Origin: DASWNP01 sp036399175
Lineage (GTDB): Bacteria > Acidobacteriota > Blastocatellia > Pyrinomonadales > Pyrinomonadaceae
NCBI GenBank assembly: GCA_036399175.1
Contig: DASWNP010000006.1
Location: 1 to 64,000 of the forward strand
Reading direction: 5' to 3'
Length of the DNA: 64,000 nt
The notes under the pieces were generated by a model. The model made no database searches. It had not been told where the DNA came from and was given only the letters and a program-made list of their open reading frames with translations. How positions within the stretch are numbered: the first letter of the stretch is position 1; every line of letters starts with the position of its first letter. Position numbers and translations under genes: made by a program. Of the stretch, positions 58,899 through 64,000 are shown one piece after another.

Positions 58899-58911
58899 CT
58901 CGGTTGATTCC

Positions 58912-61341
58912 TTACCTGGGCTCCAGCTCTCCCAGAACCGCCTTCGGGTGATACTGCTTATACTTCGCCCAGTCAATATTTCCGTAGAGACTGTTCCAGT
59001 CGATTTTGTTCTGCTTGTAGAACTGGTGCATGTCTTTGACGGTTTCGAGGCGGACGGCCTTGCCGTCGGGCATGTAGGCCGTGCAGGGCGGCTGCGGGCC
59101 GTAGTTGACTCTCGCCTCGTCGAAGTTGCCCCGGTCAGGCCAGTTGTCGTGCGGCCCGTGCTGCACCATTTTCTTGCCGAAGGCAGTGTTAATCTTCTCT
59201 TTGACTTCGTCGGAGAAGGCGTTCTGGCCGGTCTTGCCGTCGTAGACGCCGTGCAGGTCGTAGTCGCTGTAGAACTTGTTACCGGCGTTGTCCTTGACGA
59301 TGTAGCCTTCTTCCGGCGTGCCGATAGTATAGCCCTTATCCTTCAGTTTTTTCTTGTAGTCTTCGTAGGAGAAACGCTTCTCCGGCGGAAGCTCGGCCAT
59401 GTCGGCGGCGTGGTCTTCGGGGCCGTAGGCGGCCAGTCCCACGTTGGGCGGAGTCTTGCGCGTCTTGCCCTTCACGTCGAGCGGTTTGGGCAGGCAGTCT
59501 TCCTTGCCCATGTGTTCGAGGGCGACGGGGTTCGAGTCGCGGACGATGATGATTTTGCCCTCGTCCTGCGCCATCTTCTTGAACGACTTATGGTCGCGTT
59601 TACGCATGCCGCGCCTGACGGGTGGGATGGGCGCGGGAAACTGCGTGCGCGGCAGCTCGACGTCGGCCTGCATGCGCGGGTGCTCGTCCTGCATGTGGAC
59701 GACGCCCGTGTCCTTCTCCTTCGTGACGTGGACTTCGGCCTTCGGCGGCTGGTCGAGGTCAACCTTCGCGCCGGGGCTCTTCAACTGGTCGATGGTCGGC
59801 GCATTTGTCTTGCCCGCGCGGACGTTGGCGAGGTCGTTAGCCGTCCCCTTGACGCTCACGTACTTCATCAAGCCCTGCAAGGCGAGCTGGCGGAAGAAGC
59901 CCATCACCTTGTCGAAACGCTGCTCTGGCATGAGCGTGTCGTCGCCCATCAACGACTCGAACTCGCCGTACTGCTGCGCGGCGATGAGGATGCCCTCGAC
60001 GCCGTCAACCGCGACCTGCCCGTAGAGGACGAACTCTTTGGCCGCAGGGCTGATTGACTTGCTCGTCACGGTCGCGCAGCGCATCCATGCCGCGCCGAAG
60101 ACGTTGGCGGCGATGGTCAGAAGATCGAGCGCGTCCTCGCCCCAATTGCTGAAGCCTTCATGGTAGCGCTGGCCGATGTTGATGGTGGCAGCAGCCGTGC
60201 TCGAAAAGATGGAAGTCCAGATGAGCGCGGAGACGACCTGCGAGCCGGGCACGGGGGCGACGAGCGTGATTATCCCGGCGAGGACGGCCGCGCCCATCGC
60301 AAGCATCTCGAAGAAGGTGGCGACCGAATCCCAGAAGCTTCTGCCGTCGGTCTCGAACGTCCCCGTAATGGCTTTGCCGCAGATGTTGGCGGGAATCTCG
60401 TACTGAATCTGTCCGTCGAAGTAGCGGTTGTCCTCTTCCCACGTGGCGACGGCGTCGCGGATGGCCGCTTCGGCGCTCGCGCCCTTGCCTTCGTAGACGC
60501 CCGTCAGTCGTCGCTCGACCGGGTTAGTCCAATCGACCAGATGCCACGTGTGCTCGCCGCCCTCGACGCCGACTTCGGCGACGAAGACTCTCAGGTGCGA
60601 GCGATGCTGCGTCTCGATGGCGAGATGCGACGCCTTGATGGGAATGCGCTTGCGTCCCTCGGTCGAAGCCATCTGCTCGGCGAGCTTGTCTCTGTACTTT
60701 TCGAGCGCCTTGACGCTCTCGTCGTGCAGCTCCTGCTTGGTCTTCGGCGGCGACCCGGCGGGGACTCGCCCGGTCTTGTCGAAATACTTGAGCAGGTCGT
60801 AAGGAATCCCTGCGTTCGGGTCTTTGATGGGGATTTTGTTCTTCGTCGATTTGAGCGCCGGAATTTTTCGGGTGACGACCGAAAGCTCTTTCTCGGGGCT
60901 CGGCAGCTCGGAGTTTTTCTGGCCGCGCGCGAAGTCGCCGAGGACTGACTCGACCGTCTCGACCCACTGCGGATATTCGAGGATGAACTTCGAGCCGTCG
61001 GGCTTTTTGATAGAGCACTGGATGGTGTGACGACCGAGCTTGTGCCACTCGTGGTCTTCCCAGCGCGAGCCGAAGGGGCCGAGGATGACGGGGCCCATCG
61101 TGTACCACTTGACGGTCGCCTGGTCGAGGATGCAGTACCAGCGAATCGAATCTCTGGGCGCGCCGTTAGCGAAGATTTTGCTCGTCTTCTCGTTGCAGTA
61201 GTAGGTGACTTTCGCGCCGGGCGTGACCGTCCTGAACTCGGGCGTGGCGTGAATCTCGTAGTCGCCGTGCTCACCTTCGTAGACGGCAGTTCCCGCTTCG
61301 GTCGAGGGAACGACCGGATTCTTTTTGGGCTCGTCAGCCAT
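58912..61341 (-). CDS. Large toxin-like protein with C-terminal ExoY/CyaA-like nucleotidyl cyclase domain
   Basis: An 809-residue protein from the ATG at 61341, which overlaps the stop of the gene before it (GGGGAGG upstream). The N-terminal region (1-330) has beta-rich parts such as KVTYYCNEKTSKIFANG. Hydrophobic helices lie at about 335-385 (FFEMLAMGAAVLAGIITLVAPVPG), and a helical linker follows. The last 225 residues carry, in order, VRDSNPVALEHM (Arg601), KPLDVKGK (Lys619, Lys626), DYDL (Asp693, Asp695), VQHGPHDN (His728, Asn733) and PDG. These match the Arg, Lys-x6-Lys, DxD and HG-Asn signature of the edema-factor/CyaA/ExoY cyclases, with the spacing Lys-to-DxD about 57 residues shorter. 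It is predicted to be delivered into other cells. Confidence 0.55.
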   Translation of the reverse strand: MADEPKKNPVVPSTEAGTAVYEGEHGDYEIHATPEFRTVTPGAKVTYYCNEKTSKIFANGAPRDSIRWYCILDQATVKWYTMGPVILGPFGSRWEDHEWHKLGRHTIQCSIKKPDGSKFILEYPQWVETVESVLGDFARGQKNSELPSPEKELSVVTRKIPALKSTKNKIPIKDPNAGIPYDLLKYFDKTGRVPAGSPPKTKQELHDESVKALEKYRDKLAEQMASTEGRKRIPIKASHLAIETQHRSHLRVFVAEVGVEGGEHTWHLVDWTNPVERRLTGVYEGKGASAEAAIRDAVATWEEDNRYFDGQIQYEIPANICGKAITGTFETDGRSFWDSVATFFEMLAMGAAVLAGIITLVAPVPGSQVVSALIWTSIFSSTAAATINIGQRYHEGFSNWGEDALDLLTIAANVFGAAWMRCATVTSKSISPAAKEFVLYGQVAVDGVEGILIAAQQYGEFESLMGDDTLMPEQRFDKVMGFFRQLALQGLMKYVSVKGTANDLANVRAGKTNAPTIDQLKSPGAKVDLDQPPKAEVHVTKEKDTGVVHMQDEHPRMQADVELPRTQFPAPIPPVRRGMRKRDHKSFKKMAQDEGKIIIVRDSNPVALEHMGKEDCLPKPLDVKGKTRKTPPNVGLAAYGPEDHAADMAELPPEKRFSYEDYKKKLKDKGYTIGTPEEGYIVKDNAGNKFYSDYDLHGVYDGKTGQNAFSDEVKEKINTAFGKKMVQHGPHDNWPDRGNFDEARVNYGPQPPCTAYMPDGKAVRLETVKDMHQFYKQNKIDWNSLYGNIDWAKYKQYHPKAVLGELEPR

Positions 61342-62746
61342 TTTCTTTTCCTCCCCAGAGCGCGAACTCAATCGGGGTGCGCGTCTTCACTCCGGCGCGT
61401 GCCAGCATGCTCTCGGCCACGTCGAGCACCGCCTCGTCCGTTATCTCCTGATAGATGTCTTCGACCAGACCCTTGCCCGTGTAGTCGTTGAAATACTTGT
61501 CGTAAGCCTCGATGATGAGCTTGACCATCTGCGGCGAATTTTCGAGCGCGCGCAGAATCTCCTGCGGGCATCGGTCGTCGAAAGCCTTGCGCGCGATGGC
61601 GGCAAACGAGCGCGAGCGAATCTCGTCGAACTCCTGAAACTCGACTTCGATTCTTCCCGGCGGCGCGTCTTCGATGAGCGCGATGCCGCTACGTCCCAGG
61701 CGTCCGCTCCGCTTGCTGCCGTCGGAAAGCTTGGCCTCGTATTTCGCCTCGGGGATGCGAAGCTTCTCTTCGTTCTCAAGGATGAGGTAGTAGGGGCGAA
61801 TCTGTTTGACGCGGATGGTGTGCGTCTGCTCGGTCGGCAATCCGTTTTTCTTCCAGGGCTTCGGCAGGTAGACGATGCCGGGGGTGTCCGTGCTGTCGAG
61901 CACGTAGGAGAGGCCGTCGCGCGACTTCTTCGTGCAGCCGACCTTATCGCGCAAGCCCGTCGTTATCTCTTCGTCGGAAGAGCCGCCCCAGTTGAAGGTG
62001 GCAAGCTCGGCGACGGTCATCCCGCACTTGGCGGCGAGGTCTTCGAGCTTCTCGCCCGTCTTAACTTTGTGAGCTTCAATCTCGGCGATGAACTTGCATT
62101 CGAGGTCGGCGAAGGATTGAGAACGGCTGCCGCCCTTCTCGATGGGCGACTCGCCCATGCCGACGAACTTGAAGGTATCGGTCAGACGCGCGCCCGAAAG
62201 GACGCTGGCGACGTTGCATGTGCCGGGGTCTAAATCGACGATGTCGATGAGGCCGTTGCTGCGGGTGGTGCGCGAGGTCTGCTCGCCGCTCGGCAGGCGG
62301 ATGTCCAGCTCAACACCGGGGATGGGTCTGTCGGTCTTATCTTCGACGACGCGAAACTTAATCCAAGTGGTCTTCTTCTTCTCCTCTTTGGGAGCTTCCT
62401 TGACGACGGGCGGCATCGGCGCGGCCTTCGCGTGAACCACGCGAACCACCTGCCGGACGCGCAGGAGCACGACCTCGCCGCGCCTGAAGGCGTTTTCCAG
62501 GTGACGCCGCACGGCAGGCCAGAGGTCGTTGCCGACAGCCTTCGCCGGGCCGGGAGCGATGCGCCCGTGCAGCGACTCATACATGTTGAGGAGGGTCTGG
62601 CGCGAGATGTTGTCGGAAATCCAACGCTCGACGTGCGCGAAGAAGACGGACGGGTCGAGAAATTCCTGATCCTCCGGAAATAGATGTCTTCGCTCGACGG
62701 CGATGTAGCTTTGATTCCCGTTAGCTAAATACCACTTCGATGGCAT
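61334..62746 (-). CDS. LysM-type multidomain protein leading the toxin operon
   Basis: About 470 residues from the ATG at 62746 (agaggtggg upstream); a GTG at 62755 is the alternative. An N-terminal domain (1-105, PEDQEFLDPSVFFAHVERWIS) and a Pro/Lys linker are followed by a carboxypeptidase-regulatory-like beta domain (DRPIPGVELDIRLPSGEQ, GLIDIVDLDPGTCNV). A LysM-like segment has AHKVKTGEKLEDLAAKCGMTVAELATFNWG, and a second beta domain precedes a helical end (FNDYTGKGLVEDIYQEITDEAV). LysM plus Ig-like modules are typical of proteins accompanying effectors of contractile or contact-dependent systems. It overlaps the toxin gene by 8 bases, so the two are translationally coupled. Confidence 0.62.
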   Translation of the reverse strand: MPSKWYLANGNQSYIAVERRHLFPEDQEFLDPSVFFAHVERWISDNISRQTLLNMYESLHGRIAPGPAKAVGNDLWPAVRRHLENAFRRGEVVLLRVRQVVRVVHAKAAPMPPVVKEAPKEEKKKTTWIKFRVVEDKTDRPIPGVELDIRLPSGEQTSRTTRSNGLIDIVDLDPGTCNVASVLSGARLTDTFKFVGMGESPIEKGGSRSQSFADLECKFIAEIEAHKVKTGEKLEDLAAKCGMTVAELATFNWGGSSDEEITTGLRDKVGCTKKSRDGLSYVLDSTDTPGIVYLPKPWKKNGLPTEQTHTIRVKQIRPYYLILENEEKLRIPEAKYEAKLSDGSKRSGRLGRSGIALIEDAPPGRIEVEFQEFDEIRSRSFAAIARKAFDDRCPQEILRALENSPQMVKLIIEAYDKYFNDYTGKGLVEDIYQEITDEAVLDVAESMLARAGVKTRTPIEFALWGGKENG

Positions 62747-63044
62747 TTGTCCCACCTCTTCGACCAGTAGACTGATTCGACCGAACCGAACTCTTCGCTT
62801 TGTGCGGGAAACTGACGCTCGCTGCGTGCGGCCGCGCGCCCCTCTTCCGGCGCGCGTCCCTTCGTTTGTCTCCCCTCACTTGTTAACGCGGATTTCGGAC
62901 GAGAAATCAATCAACCCCGCCGGGAAGCGGGAACAGATAGGCAGGAACGCAGAAGCGGGAGAAGGTCGCGCGCCGAATCGACGGGTCGGCCAGGACGGGT
63001 TTGAGAGCTGAGGTTTGAGTCGGGCGCTTCTGCCGGGTGTTTAT
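62747..63044. other. Upstream region of the toxin-like operon
   Basis: No gene or repeat was recognised. It should contain the promoter for the three-gene operon on the minus strand. Confidence 0.5.
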
Positions 63045-64000
63045 CTATTCGTCGGCGCGTCGCTGTGTCGCGGGCAGGCTTTGGAAGGTGATGCCGGTCT
63101 GGTCGCCCGCGAGCACGACGAAGGGCTGCGCGTCGTTGAGCCAGAAAGCGCCGACGGGCTCGCCGAAGCGTGCCAGCGAGGCCGGAAGCTCGACGCACTC
63201 GCCGCCCGAAACGCTCCAATGCCAACGCCGATTAGCGCCCTGCAAAAGAAGGAGGGCTCTGCCCTGTGGGCTGACTTCGACGTGGGCGCTGCGCCATTCG
63301 GCTCGCTCGTCGCATCTGACGGGGATTGGCTGAGCGGTGTGGGCGGTGGCGGCGGCGTCGATGCGCCAGGAGTGGAGCGTGTAGGCGGCGGAGCGCCCGG
63401 CGGCGGATTTGTTGTGCAAGAGGGCTGCTCCGAAGATGGTGTCCTCCTGATTGAGCGTTATCCCGCCGCCGAGGAACTGGCCTTTCCATTGAGCGAAGCC
63501 GTTGGCGGCGGATGCAGCCGAGGGCGGGGAAGGACTCCGGCGCACAAGCTCGGCCGATGTCGTGTCGCCGCGCTGCACGGCGAGCACGTAGCGTTGCTCT
63601 GCGTTAGCCAGCATGACGCCGCGCCCCCAGCGCAGGTCGCCCCGCTCGACGGGGAACTGCGCCCCCGCGCTCAAAGAGCCGTCGGGCTCGAACGTCCGCA
63701 GGACGAGCGAGGTCGCGTTAGAGGCCGGATACCAGAGGGCGACGTGCCCGCGCGCGGGGCGCGAGCCGTCAGTGCTTTTCAAATCGAGCATGACGGGGCC
63801 GACGGGCTGAGCGCCCGTCATGTTGAGCGTCGCCGCGTGGACGGGCGTCTGCGTCCGAGCGTTCAGCTCGTAGAAGCCGAAAAGCTGGTCGCCCTTCGTC
63901 CAGACTATCCAGTGGGCGGGATAGGGGAGATTTCTCTGCGAGACGGAGGCGAGCGGGCGCACGTCGCCGGGAACTTCGGCGAGGCGGCGCGATAAGCTCA
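63045..64000 (-). CDS. Protein of unknown function, 5' end outside the window
   Basis: The minus-strand reading frame stays open to the window edge (LSRRLAEVPGDVRPLASV precedes the first internal GTG), so the visible 318 or so residues are the C-terminal part of a longer protein. The sequence looks like a beta-propeller or other all-beta protein with Trp/Gly-rich strands: AHWIVWTKGDQLFGFYEL, GHVALWYPASNATSLVLRTFEPDGSL, AEWRSAHVEVSPQGRALLLLQG, RWHWSVSGGECVELPA. No catalytic motif was seen. It is upstream of the toxin-like operon on the same strand, with 298 bases between. Confidence 0.7.
   Translation of the reverse strand, partial: SLSRRLAEVPGDVRPLASVSQRNLPYPAHWIVWTKGDQLFGFYELNARTQTPVHAATLNMTGAQPVGPVMLDLKSTDGSRPARGHVALWYPASNATSLVLRTFEPDGSLSAGAQFPVERGDLRWGRGVMLANAEQRYVLAVQRGDTTSAELVRRSPSPPSAASAANGFAQWKGQFLGGGITLNQEDTIFGAALLHNKSAAGRSAAYTLHSWRIDAAATAHTAQPIPVRCDERAEWRSAHVEVSPQGRALLLLQGANRRWHWSVSGGECVELPASLARFGEPVGAFWLNDAQPFVVLAGDQTGITFQSLPATQRRADE

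Noticed and set aside
58879..60057. Plus-strand frame of 392 residues
   Set aside because: Antisense to the toxin-like gene; hydrophobic runs come from complementing Asp/Lys-rich codons.
1..64000. CRISPR arrays, prophage or insertion-sequence transposase genes
   Set aside because: No regularly spaced direct repeats with unique spacers and no transposase or integrase reading frame were found; the tandem words are palindromic arrays, not CRISPR.

Overview
The window reads as a GC-rich chromosomal segment of a Gram-negative-type, probably soil or environmental bacterium. An Acidobacteriota origin, perhaps Blastocatellia, is suggested by a VWA protein of the acidobacterial VWFA-related type, a TIGR03790-type secreted protein, a fused oxoglutarate decarboxylase/dehydrogenase, DICT and FmdE-type proteins and a very high density of signalling proteins. 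This placement is inference from gene content; no rRNA gene is present. About 47 protein genes and one tRNA gene can be supported.

Layout. 1-3.6 kb: ribH, nusB and a CheA-like kinase. 3.7-7.1 kb (minus): a small outer-membrane barrel protein and a mscL / Tat-signal protein / amidase cluster. 7.4-12.4 kb (plus): the fused 2-oxoglutarate dehydrogenase and an exported TPR-like protein. 12.4-24.5 kb: exported proteins (a multidomain TIGR03790-type protein with three tandem C-terminal beta domains, a DUF885 peptidase, a Cys-rich calcium-loop protein that may be joined to its upstream neighbour by a frameshift) mixed with ArgE-type and HutF-type hydrolases. 24.7-28.6 kb: a metallo-beta-lactamase-fold hydrolase, glycogen debranching enzyme and a MOSC protein. 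28.8-33.5 kb: an NtrC-type regulator, a hybrid kinase and, behind a good sigma54 promoter, a universal stress protein and a PNPOx-fold protein. 33.6-39 kb: a beta-propeller protein, a CadC-like TPR regulator, an FmdE-like protein, tRNA-Leu(CAA) and an HD-GYP regulator. 39.2-45.3 kb (minus): an aerolysin-like protein, a VWA protein, pta, a DICT protein, mpl. 45.3-50.2 kb (minus): a stressosome operon, rsbR-rsbS-rsbT followed by an RsbT/RsbX fusion and an RsbT/histidine-kinase fusion. 50.6-58.1 kb: small exported and membrane proteins, a HerA-like ATPase and two tandem paralogous methyltransferases. 58.0-62.7 kb (minus): a three-gene toxin-like operon (LysM-type protein, an 809-residue protein with a C-terminal domain resembling the ExoY/CyaA/edema-factor nucleotidyl cyclases, and a Cys-rich partner or immunity candidate). 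The window ends inside another minus-strand gene.

The most striking features are (i) the candidate nucleotidyl-cyclase toxin operon, (ii) the stressosome with two RsbT-like domains fused to output modules, (iii) a cytoplasmic-type aerolysin-like pore-former candidate, and (iv) a population of intergenic hairpins whose arms are built from short tandem words. These words differ from site to site, but the two arms of each hairpin match each other, and several of the hairpins run into the ends of genes.
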